Positions 1 to 5,254 of a stretch of DNA of 5,254 nucleotides are shown here, in pieces. A program made the position numbers and the translations under genes. The DNA lies in contig JACDAY010000328.1 in NCBI GenBank assembly GCA_013695195.1, positions 1-5,254 on the forward strand, in the 5' to 3' direction. Below the pieces are notes generated by a model that worked only from the letters and a program-made list of their open reading frames with translations, searched no databases and was not told where the DNA came from. Positions within the stretch are counted from its first letter, which is position 1. Each line of letters opens with the position of its first letter. This stretch comes from Blastocatellia bacterium. GTDB taxonomy: Bacteria; Acidobacteriota; Blastocatellia; Pyrinomonadales; Pyrinomonadaceae.

Positions 1-273
1 GGTACTTTGGCTCTTTTGGAAACAGGGGCACGCGAACAAAACAAAACCGTCGATGATGCTTTAAGGGAAGATGACGGCGGCCCGTTTCTGACACTGCCGC
101 AAATCGGCGCGGAAAATATCGAAGGTGACAAGGCAACACTTGAGGTCCGGAATGTCGATACAGGCGAGTTTGAAAAGCTGCCTTTCGTAAAAGAAGATGG
201 TGAATGGAAAGTAGCGATCGACGTTTACCTGAACAACCTGGATGCGGCCGACGATGAACACCCGAAGCTTTAA
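1..273 (+). CDS. C-terminal part of an NTF2-like (DUF4878-type) protein
   Basis: An open frame runs from the first base of the window to a TAA stop at 271-273, giving 91 codons. There is no upstream sequence in which to find a start. A TTG at 7 could in principle initiate, but the reading frame stays open to the edge and the family pattern needs an N-terminal part, so I read this as a truncated gene. The residues GTLALLETGAREQNKT followed by a later FVKEDGEWKVAIDVYL segment match the general form of small NTF2-fold DUF4878-type proteins, in which the closing beta strand reads like 'VKEDGxWKI'. Such proteins are usually about 130-170 residues and often start with a lipoprotein signal, so perhaps 50-70 residues are missing, including any signal peptide. 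The role is unknown; members are thought to be cell-envelope or exported proteins. The family assignment comes from pattern memory, not from a search. Confidence 0.6.
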   Translation, partial: GTLALLETGAREQNKTVDDALREDDGGPFLTLPQIGAENIEGDKATLEVRNVDTGEFEKLPFVKEDGEWKVAIDVYLNNLDAADDEHPKL

Positions 274-289
274 TCTGATATATTGATTT

Positions 290-360
290 CTTTGTGTCCT
301 TTATGAAAGACTTTGTGATCTTTAGATCAAAAAAGAGTGTTTGACACAAAGATCACAAAG
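290..360. repeat. Intergenic inverted-repeat element, copy 1 (CTTTGTG/CACAAAG words)
   Basis: Two overlapping perfect inverted repeats lie here. CTTTGTGATCTTT (311-323) pairs with AAAGATCACAAAG (348-360), 13 of 13 bases. CTTTGTGTC (290-298) pairs with GACACAAAG (343-351), 9 of 9 bases. The two right arms share 348-351, so the stems cannot both form fully. The 21-base right portion (340-360) matches 2821-2841 at 19 of 21 positions, which makes this one of two copies of an element in the window. The first stem is not followed by a T-run, so a simple intrinsic terminator for the upstream gene is not well supported. The element more likely belongs to a dispersed short intergenic repeat family. 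Confidence 0.75.
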
Positions 361-449
361 GTAAGGCAAAAGAACACTATTTTTGAAGCCTCTTTTAGTC
401 GAATTTCTATTCATAAATAAATTAAATCCTAAAGCAGAGGAGTTTTTTA

Positions 450-1676
450 GTGGCGATAATCAAACCTTTCCGAGCTTTGCATCCCGTTCCGGAAAAGGCA
501 GAGCAGGTTTCCTGTGTGCCTTACGATGTCGCTTACGAATCGGAAGTACGCGATTTCATTAAGAACAATCCGAATAGCTTTCTGCACGTAACACGCCCGG
601 AAGCGGAATTTGCCGAAGATGCGAACCCTTCCGCCGAGATAATTTTGGAACGGGCAAAGCATAATCTGGAAAAGCTTATCGACGATGGAATTCTCGCGCT
701 CGAATCGGAGCCATGTTTTTATGTTTATCGTCTTGCATTCGAAAACCATAGGCAAACGGGCATTGTCGCCTGCTGCTCACTGGACGAATACGAACACGGC
801 CTTATAAAAAAACACGAAAAAACCCGTCCTGATAAAGTAGAAGACCGGACAGCCCACATGCTTTCAGTGAAAGCTCAAACAGGGCTGATCTTTCTAGCTT
901 ATCGCGGGACCGGTGAAATCCGACGGCTGATCGGGCAGGCCACGTCCGCCGAGCCGCTCTACCACTTTGAATGCACAAACGGGATTCAGCAAACAGTTTG
1001 GCGCATTTCGAAAACTGACGAGTTTATACGTGCCTTCGTATCTGTTCCGGCTTTATACATCGCCGACGGCCATCACCGGGTAGAAAGCGCGCGCCTCGCA
1101 CGTAAATCGCTGCGGTATAATAATCCGGATCATAATGGAACCGAAGAATATAATTTTGTAGTTTCGGGCATCTTTCCGGCCGAAGATTTGCTGATATTAG
1201 CTTACAACCGTGTAGTCAAGGATTTGAACGGCCTGAGCGAACCGGCGTTCTTGACTAAACTGACGGAAAGTTTTGCCGTAAGTGAAACTGAGACAAAAGA
1301 GCCCCAAAATCATCGCGAGTTTGGCATGTATCTCAACGGTAAATGGTATAAACTGCAATTTGCCGCAAACCATGAACCCGAGCCGGATCCGCTGCGGCGG
1401 CTCGATGTGAGTATTTTACAGCGCTGTGTGCTCGAGCCAATTTTGGGAATCGATGATCCGAGCACTAATGAGCGGATCGGCTTCGTCGGCGGAGGCCGCG
1501 GAACGGACGAGCTCGAAAAGCTGGTTGATGATGGTGATTTTAAAGTAGCTTTTTCCCTTTATCCGACGACTATGGATGATCTTTTCGCCGTTTCCGATAC
1601 GGGTGGAATAATGCCGCCGAAATCCACATGGTTCGAACCGAAACTGAAGGACGGCTTATTCGTCCACCTGATATAA
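450..1676 (+). CDS. DUF1015 family protein (ParB/SerK-superfamily relative)
   Basis: This complete 408-residue protein starts at GTG 450. AGAGGAG lies at 436-442, seven bases upstream, and decides the start. The family hallmarks are present in order: an N-terminal PFRALHP opening with CVPYDV at residues 22-27, the HEKTRPDKVEDR segment at 122-133, the signature DGHHR at 206-210 preceded by a hydrophobic strand, and a C-terminal MPPKSTWFEPKL block at 388-399. The length is normal for DUF1015. DUF1015 proteins are related to the ParB N-terminal/sulfiredoxin-like fold, where a G-H-R motif binds nucleotide. Some ParB-like relatives (SerK, SbnI) are free-serine kinases, so a small-molecule kinase role in or near serine metabolism is possible, but no serine gene is visible here. 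The protein has no signal peptide or membrane segment and is probably cytoplasmic. The gene is monocistronic as far as the window shows. Family membership is confident; the biochemical role is inferred. Confidence 0.93.
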   Translation: MAIIKPFRALHPVPEKAEQVSCVPYDVAYESEVRDFIKNNPNSFLHVTRPEAEFAEDANPSAEIILERAKHNLEKLIDDGILALESEPCFYVYRLAFENHRQTGIVACCSLDEYEHGLIKKHEKTRPDKVEDRTAHMLSVKAQTGLIFLAYRGTGEIRRLIGQATSAEPLYHFECTNGIQQTVWRISKTDEFIRAFVSVPALYIADGHHRVESARLARKSLRYNNPDHNGTEEYNFVVSGIFPAEDLLILAYNRVVKDLNGLSEPAFLTKLTESFAVSETETKEPQNHREFGMYLNGKWYKLQFAANHEPEPDPLRRLDVSILQRCVLEPILGIDDPSTNERIGFVGGGRGTDELEKLVDDGDFKVAFSLYPTTMDDLFAVSDTGGIMPPKSTWFEPKLKDGLFVHLI

Positions 1677-1793
1677 TTGTTCTCCATTGACTTCCAAACA
1701 TGGTTGACTTGTTTTTTGGCATTAGACTTTAATTATGAAAAGTTTTTCCGAAAAATAAAAAGTGGATGTACGATTAGCGGCGCTTAAGAAATT

Positions 1794-1972
1794 TCTTGCT
1801 TAAAAAAAGAAATTCGTGATAATCTCACAACTGTTTTTTCGGTGGCGGGTTATGCACACTTAAAAGGCATTCCTCGCATCGGGCGAAGGTTTGCCTGTTT
1901 TGACCCGGTAACTTATTTCTTCCCTACCACCTTACTGCAACCTATACTCAAGTAAATTTCTTTCCAGCAAGA
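1794..1972 (+). ncRNA. Candidate structured RNA, 6S-like architecture
   Basis: Nested complementary segments give a long rod with a central bubble. The closing stem is TCTTGCT (1794-1800) with AGCAAGA (1966-1972), then AAAGAAATT (1806-1814) with AATTTCTTT (1955-1963). A bubble of about 26 nt opposite 23 nt follows, and its 5' side holds a small GTGA/TCAC hairpin (1816-1819 with 1825-1828). Next comes a GC-rich stem: GGTGG (1841-1845) with CCACC (1927-1931), and GGG (1847-1849) with CCC (1922-1924). The apex is AGGCA (1865-1869) with TGCCT (1892-1896), then CCT with AGG (1872-1874 and 1887-1889), and CGC with GCG (1875-1877 and 1883-1885). The 179-nt span and layout resemble 6S RNA, the RNA-polymerase-binding regulator, which is usually about 160-200 nt. 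Caveats: the strand is assumed, the AT-rich arm also pairs locally (1790-1797 with 1807-1814), and no sequence-level 6S motif was confirmed. It could instead be a long leader structure or chance pairing. Confidence 0.33.
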
Positions 1973-2006
1973 TACGCCCAAAACCCTCACTAAAAACTAT
2001 AAGGTT

Positions 2007-2042
2007 AAAGCATTAGCTTAAGACCGAAAGTGCTTTTGTTTG
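2007..2042 (+). terminator. Weak hairpin followed by a T-rich stretch
   Basis: AAAGCA (2007-2012) pairs with TGCTTT (2031-2036) across an 18-nt loop, and TGTTT follows directly. It lies 3' of the candidate structured RNA and 5' of the promoter-like element at 2055, a sensible place for a terminator. The stem is short and AT-rich and the T-run is interrupted by G, so support is slight. Confidence 0.2.
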
Positions 2043-2054
2043 CAATGATTTATC

Positions 2055-2084
2055 TTGACATGAAGGCACGTAAATTGCTATTTT
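2055..2084 (+). promoter_or_regulatory. Probable sigma70-type promoter of the ligase cluster
   Basis: A perfect -35 hexamer TTGACA (2055-2060) is followed 18 bases later by TATTTT (2079-2084), a mediocre -10. Transcription would begin near 2091, about 40 bases before the ATG at 2133. It is the best such pair upstream of the four-gene cluster. The exact -10 is uncertain: CTATTT at 17-base spacing is an alternative. Confidence 0.45.
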
Positions 2085-2132
2085 TCTTTTCCCGGCGAAA
2101 GGCTGGCTAAGCTGATATAAAGGAGTAATTTT

Positions 2133-2744
2133 ATGGCAAAACCGCTGATACTTTCGTTAGACGGAAACGAGTTTCCCGTCAGCCTTCTAAAAATAGACCG
2201 GGAAAGGCTTTACGGCGCCATTGAGATCGAAGCTTTTGACGAAAAGGGGAACGAGGCTTCGCTTAAGGTGCTCGCGCCGGACGGGCAGACGCTGATAGAC
2301 AAAGGCGGAACCTCATTAAGCACCGTAAGTGAAGAAGGCGCGTCGGTTAGCCGGACCGAGTTGACGGCTGTTGACAGCGAAGGCGAAGAAATTGAGGCGG
2401 TGCCATCGTCGTTCAGCCGGCCGAATGTATTATCTCCGGCCACAAATGATGATTATCTAGCTCAGATCGTTAAATCTGTGTATCTTCTCCAGCCGTTTGA
2501 AGATGAGAAACTGGACTTTCTTCATGATCATCTTGCCGGCAGCCAGATCTACAAATTTCCGTTCAGCTATCGCGGCGGCACCGAGTACGACAGCGCCTTT
2601 CTCGTGGGCCAAAAGACGGATGCTTTTATGATCGTCGGCAAACAGGCCGAGCTTCAGTTTGTAAAACTAAACCAGGCTGCGGTTTTGGATTCTGTCGAAG
2701 AAGAGGAAATCTCAGCAGATGATCTCGATTTCGACCTTTTATAG
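2133..2744 (+). CDS. Acidic hypothetical protein, first gene of the ligase cluster
   Basis: This complete 203-residue protein starts at ATG 2133 behind a strong AAAGGAG (2119-2125) with seven-base spacing. I do not recognise a named family. The first 60 residues look like a compact beta-rich domain (LSLDGNEFPVSLLKIDRERL, then a strand-turn pattern ending DGQTLIDKGGT at 50-60). Residues 61-107 are rich in Ser, Glu and Asp and probably form a flexible linker. Residues 108-185 look like a second folded segment, with YLLQPFEDEKLDFL and an SYRGGTEYDSAFLVG region. The tail (188-203) is strongly acidic, ending EEEEISADDLDFDLL. There is no signal peptide, membrane span or catalytic motif that I can identify. 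It leads the gene cluster that contains a DNA ligase, so an accessory or protein-interaction role is the natural guess; the acidic tail could contact the basic protein encoded next. Existence as a gene is confident; function is unknown. Confidence 0.88.
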   Translation: MAKPLILSLDGNEFPVSLLKIDRERLYGAIEIEAFDEKGNEASLKVLAPDGQTLIDKGGTSLSTVSEEGASVSRTELTAVDSEGEEIEAVPSSFSRPNVLSPATNDDYLAQIVKSVYLLQPFEDEKLDFLHDHLAGSQIYKFPFSYRGGTEYDSAFLVGQKTDAFMIVGKQAELQFVKLNQAAVLDSVEEEEISADDLDFDLL

Positions 2745-2780
2745 CACAGGACTAATTTGAGATAGGCGAATCCTTGTGTT

Positions 2781-2841
2781 CTTTGTGTCTTCCCTTCGTG
2801 AACTCTGTGTCAAATTTTTTTTTGACACAAAGGCCACAAAG
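2781..2841. repeat. Intergenic inverted-repeat element, copy 2, inside the cluster
   Basis: CTTTGTGTC (2781-2789) and GACACAAAG (2824-2832) form the same 9-bp inverted pair seen at 290-298 and 343-351. A tighter hairpin is TGTGTCAAA (2806-2814) with TTTGACACA (2821-2829), with a six-T loop and two more pairs after one mismatch. A competing 8-bp pair is ACTCTGTG (2802-2809) with CACAGAGT (2847-2854), just beyond the element. The right portion, 2821-2841, matches 340-360 at 19 of 21 positions. The element sits in the 128-bp gap between the first two cluster genes, ending about 20 bases before the ribosome binding site of the second, so its folding could affect readthrough or translation of the downstream genes. 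Confidence 0.75.
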
Positions 2842-2872
2842 TTTTTCACAGAGTACCCAAAAGGAAATCAAT

Positions 2873-3586
2873 ATGGCAATAAACATTAGTAATGCAAAAA
2901 ACAGGGACGCGGTCGTAGCGGCCGAAGGGCTTGCGCCGAAGCGCGACGTTCGATATGTCGATAAACACGGACGGCCGGTTACTAACCGCAGGCTTTTGAA
3001 GAGCGATGTTACACACGATCTTCCTGAACTTTTGAAAAAGCGGAAGAAGCTTGAATCGGTCGCCAATGCCTTAATCAAAGGCGATCCGGAGATCGACATA
3101 GAGGAATTCGGAATGTTCCTGACCGATACTTCTCGAGTTTACGTGTCGAAGAAAGGGATCGTGCATCTTGTTGAGGAGTTTGAAGTTATAAAGAATCCTG
3201 ACGGCACGGTCCGCGAGCGCCGCCCGCGCAAAAAGGAGCCGCAAAATATGAACAGCGAGATACCGCTGCGCTGGACGGGAAAATTTATAAAAAAAGAAGA
3301 AGCGGTTAACCGATTTGTGTTTACTAACAAAAAACAGCTTGTGCATGTAAACGGCCTGACCTTCGATTTTCTTTTTGACATGGCAAAAATTCTTGACAAA
3401 AAAGACTCGCTCCTGCTTATTCGCGGCGGTGAAAACGGGAGCGATCCGGTCGTGATGAACCGCGGCGGCAAGCCGTACAATGCTTTTCTTGAAGGACGAG
3501 TTAAAGGTGATTCGTACTGTCTGATCCTTCACCTTTCGAACATGGAATTAAAGAAACCTGCGGAGATCGAAAAGAATGAAGCTTGA
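2873..3586 (+). CDS. Basic hypothetical protein coupled to the DNA ligase gene
   Basis: I place the start at ATG 2873 (MAINISNAKN), which has an AAAAGGA ribosome site at 2859-2865. The frame is open further upstream to an ATG at 2774, but that extension only translates the intergenic repeat (Cys/Phe/Ser/Gln-rich) and is rejected. The protein is 237 residues, of no family I can name. The N-terminal 60 residues are Lys/Arg-rich (APKRDVRYVDKHGRP, then LLKKRKKL). Residues 74-108 suggest a small beta-containing segment, RERRPRKKE at 114-122 is a basic linker, and the C-terminal half (131-225) begins PLRWTGKFIKKEEAVNRFVF and looks like a separate globular domain with DSLLLIRGG and NRGGKPYNAFLEGRV. 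There is no signal peptide or membrane segment. The basic character fits nucleic-acid binding. The gene overlaps the ligase start by 11 bp, implying translational coupling and a shared job, perhaps a ligase cofactor. That role is inference. Confidence 0.87.
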   Translation: MAINISNAKNRDAVVAAEGLAPKRDVRYVDKHGRPVTNRRLLKSDVTHDLPELLKKRKKLESVANALIKGDPEIDIEEFGMFLTDTSRVYVSKKGIVHLVEEFEVIKNPDGTVRERRPRKKEPQNMNSEIPLRWTGKFIKKEEAVNRFVFTNKKQLVHVNGLTFDFLFDMAKILDKKDSLLLIRGGENGSDPVVMNRGGKPYNAFLEGRVKGDSYCLILHLSNMELKKPAEIEKNEA

Positions 3587-5030
3587 TTACGACAAAGGTA
3601 AATTTTCGTGCAAGCACGATTACTGCATCGGCAAAGTCACTTCGCTCGCCGATCCGACGCTTCACGCCCGGGCACAGGAATACAAACGCCGTCTGAGCGG
3701 TGCGATGAAGCCTTTGTCGGGACAGGACATTGCCCGCATCCCGAAAGGCAAAGGGTTTTACGCCACACGCAAGTATGACGGCGAATTTGCTCTTTTGGCG
3801 TTCGACGGTGAAAATTTACTTTCGGTCAACCCCGGCGGAACGGTCCGCGTCGGGCTTCCGGCGTTTGCCGAGGCTGAAAAGCTTTTAAAAAAGGCAAAGC
3901 TTAAATCCTGTCTATTAGGCGCCGAAATTTATTTGACCGGCGATACTACAAAGATCAACCGTGTATCGAACGTCGTAGGAATACTGCGCTCGCCAAAGTC
4001 TAAGGCCGACCTGGAAAAACTCGGCGTAGCCGTATTCGACATTATCGAGCTTGAAGGTGAACCGGTCGAAAACGCCGCGAAGGTATTCGAATCTCTAAAG
4101 CGCTGGTTTGGCAAGGGCAAGCTCGTGCATCCGGTCGAGCATGTGGTGGCAAATAAAGTGGACACGATAATGGAACTGTTCACAGAATGGGTCATCGGCG
4201 AAGGAAGCGAAGGCATCGTGGTCCGGCACGACAACGCGGGTTTTTATAAAATCAAGATCAGGCACAATCTGGACGTTGCCATAATCGGCTTTTCCGAGGG
4301 AACGGATGAGCGAAAAGGCCTGCTCCACGATCTGCTCGTTGCGGTAATGCGGAATGACGGCACGCTGCACGAGCTTGTTCGCGTCGGCGGCGGTTTTACG
4401 GACGAAGACCGGCGTATTATTGCCGACGAGCTTCGCCGGAGAGTCGTTTCGTCGGATTATGTTGCGGTTAATAACGACTACGTGGCGTACGAAATGACGG
4501 CTCCAGGGCCGGTGATAGAGATATCGTGTCTCGATATGATTTCGGAGAGCAGCAAGGGCGGGCCGGTGAATCGGATGGTGCTCGATTGGGATGGAAAACG
4601 CTATTCGGCTCTGTCGAGAATGCCGCTGGTCAGCGTGATCTCACCGCAATTTGTCCGCATGCGCGATGACAAGGACGCGAATATCGAAGACGTCAATATT
4701 AGCCAGGTAAGCGATCTCGTCAACGTGCCTGACTTCGATAAGCCGGCCCATGAGAAGGAGGCTCCGGCAAGCGCCATTCTGGAGCGGACTGTATATACCA
4801 AAACGATGCGCGGAAACCGTATGGTGCGGAAACTTCTTCTATGGAAAACAAATAAGGAAGACTTCGCGGAATTTCCGGGATACGTGGTGTATCTCACGGA
4901 CTTTAGCCCGAACCGGCAAAATCCGCTGGAGCGCGATATCAAGGTTTCCAAAACTGAAGACGACGCCCGCAAGCTGTTCTCGCAGTTGGCCGAAAAGAAT
5001 TTTATCGGCGGTTGGGAAAAGGTGGCTTAA
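3576..5030 (+). CDS. ATP-dependent DNA ligase with C-terminal WGR-like domain
   Basis: This 484-residue protein would seal nicks in DNA by ATP-driven adenylation. The nucleotidyltransferase domain begins near residue 45. Motif I is KYDG at 66-69, with K66 the predicted AMP-linked lysine. Motif III is LLGAEIYL (113-120) with E117, IIIa is VFDII (153-157), IV is SEGIVV (211-216), and V is YKIKI (224-228). An OB-fold domain follows (about 232-367), with a GGGFTDEDR turn and SPQFVRMRDDKD at 356-367, which fits motif VI (PRFxRxRxDK). Residues about 402-484 look like a WGR-type module, ending DARKLFSQLAEKNFIGGWEKV. There is no N-terminal DNA-binding domain of the LIG1/LigB type and no fused LigD polymerase or nuclease. 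One oddity is that the usual Arg two residues after KxDG (KxDGxR) is Phe71. The start, ATG 3576, has GGAG at 3562-3565 and overlaps the previous gene by 11 bp. It could act on RNA or on mixed ends, but motif VI favours DNA. Confidence 0.92.
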   Translation: MKLDYDKGKFSCKHDYCIGKVTSLADPTLHARAQEYKRRLSGAMKPLSGQDIARIPKGKGFYATRKYDGEFALLAFDGENLLSVNPGGTVRVGLPAFAEAEKLLKKAKLKSCLLGAEIYLTGDTTKINRVSNVVGILRSPKSKADLEKLGVAVFDIIELEGEPVENAAKVFESLKRWFGKGKLVHPVEHVVANKVDTIMELFTEWVIGEGSEGIVVRHDNAGFYKIKIRHNLDVAIIGFSEGTDERKGLLHDLLVAVMRNDGTLHELVRVGGGFTDEDRRIIADELRRRVVSSDYVAVNNDYVAYEMTAPGPVIEISCLDMISESSKGGPVNRMVLDWDGKRYSALSRMPLVSVISPQFVRMRDDKDANIEDVNISQVSDLVNVPDFDKPAHEKEAPASAILERTVYTKTMRGNRMVRKLLLWKTNKEDFAEFPGYVVYLTDFSPNRQNPLERDIKVSKTEDDARKLFSQLAEKNFIGGWEKVA

Positions 5031-5036
5031 AAATCG

Positions 5037-5254
5037 ATGGCACAACCTCCTTTTAGCGAATTTATCGGTAACAAACGCCTGCTTTGGATTGCCGAGGAAT
5101 GGCAGCGCTATGCCGATAAACTTGCCGAATGGGCAATGGAACGTCTGGTGAATCGGCGTGATGTATGGAGTCAGTACACGCTTAAAAACGGGGAGATCAG
5201 CGTCGTCATGCTGCCGATAAAGGAACGCCGTCACCTCGGCACCGACATGGTTAC
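5037..5254 (+). CDS. Start of an unidentified gene downstream of the ligase (3' truncated)
   Basis: The ATG at 5037 lies 6 bp after the ligase stop, with AAGGTGG at 5019-5025 as a plausible ribosome site inside the ligase 3' end. The frame stays open to the window edge: 72 complete codons plus two bases. The protein starts MAQPPFSEFIGNK, then has a Trp-rich amphipathic stretch (WIAEEWQRYADKLAEWAMER at 17-36) and a segment NGEISVVMLPIKERRHLGTD (51-70). I cannot assign a domain from this fragment. Its tight linkage to an ATP-dependent ligase, and a vague resemblance to N-terminal parts of archaeo-eukaryotic primase-type polymerases, make a polymerase/primase partner one hypothesis; the diagnostic DxD-type motif would lie beyond the window. 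The gene call is secure; the function is open. Confidence 0.8.
   Translation, partial: MAQPPFSEFIGNKRLLWIAEEWQRYADKLAEWAMERLVNRRDVWSQYTLKNGEISVVMLPIKERRHLGTDMV

Larger units (their letters stand above)
1677..2132. other. 456-bp intergenic region without a supported gene
   Basis: No convincing coding frame exists here. The region is AT-richer than its flanks. From left to right it holds: a direct repeat of TTGACTT (1687-1693 and 1704-1710), with TTTAAT at 1728-1733 placed 18 bases after the second TTGACT and so giving a weak promoter-like pair; a set of nested inverted repeats from about 1794 to 1972; a weak hairpin at 2007-2036; and a stronger promoter-like element at 2055-2084. No clear intrinsic terminator follows the DUF1015 gene. 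Confidence 0.7.

Noticed and set aside
311..360. Intrinsic terminator for the NTF2-like gene
   Set aside because: The 13-bp stem is AT-rich, has a 24-nt loop and is followed by GTAAGGC rather than a T-run; a repeat element explains it better.
274..449. CRISPR-like array from the CTTTGTG/CACAAAG repeats
   Set aside because: The words are short, occur in inverted rather than regularly spaced direct order, and no spacers or cas genes are present.
1786..1797. Perfect 12-bp palindrome AAGAAATTTCTT as a regulator operator
   Set aside because: The area is AT-rich with several AAGAAATT/AATTTCTT words nearby, so it is either part of the candidate RNA stem or low-complexity chance.
2774..2872. In-frame N-terminal extension of the basic protein from ATG 2774
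   Set aside because: It translates straight through the inverted-repeat element, has composition unlike the rest of the protein, and lacks a good ribosome site; ATG 2873 has AAAAGGA at proper spacing.
3071..3532. Long minus-strand open frames opposite the basic protein
   Set aside because: They are antisense shadows of a coding gene with a coupled downstream partner; no start signal or recognisable protein pattern is present.
4750..5151. Open frame overlapping the ligase 3' end and the start of the next gene
   Set aside because: It lies in another frame over two well-supported genes, has an Arg/Trp-rich shadow-type composition and resembles nothing.

Overview
The window is a mid-GC stretch (roughly half G+C) of a bacterial chromosome in which every supported gene lies on the + strand. 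Three things suggest an acidobacterium, possibly a Blastocatellia/Pyrinomonadaceae-type genome: the style of the truncated NTF2-like (DUF4878-type) protein at the left edge, the intergenic repeats built from CTTTGTG/CACAAAG words, and the codon use. This placement is an inference from family resemblance and has not been tested by a search.

Layout. (1) Positions 1-273 hold the C-terminal end of a probable secreted or lipoprotein-like NTF2-fold protein. (2) Positions 274-449 are intergenic and carry one copy of an inverted-repeat element. (3) Positions 450-1676 encode a complete DUF1015 protein with the DGHHR motif, a ParB/SerK-superfamily relative. (4) Positions 1677-2132 have no gene. They contain nested inverted repeats spanning about 179 nt, resembling the layout of a 6S-type RNA (closing stem, central bubble, GC-rich apical stem), and then a promoter-like TTGACA element ahead of the next gene. 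(5) From 2133 to the right edge runs a four-gene cluster: an acidic 203-residue protein of unknown function, a second copy of the intergenic repeat, a basic 237-residue protein of unknown function, a 484-residue ATP-dependent DNA ligase whose start overlaps the previous stop, and the first 72 codons of a gene starting 6 bp after the ligase stop.

How the genes may work together. The ligase is the only member of the cluster with a readable enzymatic function. It has nucleotidyltransferase motifs I, III, IIIa, IV and V, an OB-fold domain ending in a motif VI-like RMRDDK, and a C-terminal WGR-like module. The 11-bp overlap with the basic protein and the 6-bp gap to the downstream gene suggest co-expression, so the cluster may be a DNA (or nucleic acid) repair or processing system outside the Ku-LigD pathway. 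The truncated last gene may be its polymerase/primase-like partner, but its diagnostic motifs would lie beyond the window. The DUF1015 gene and the NTF2-like gene are separated from the cluster by long intergenic regions and appear functionally unrelated to it.
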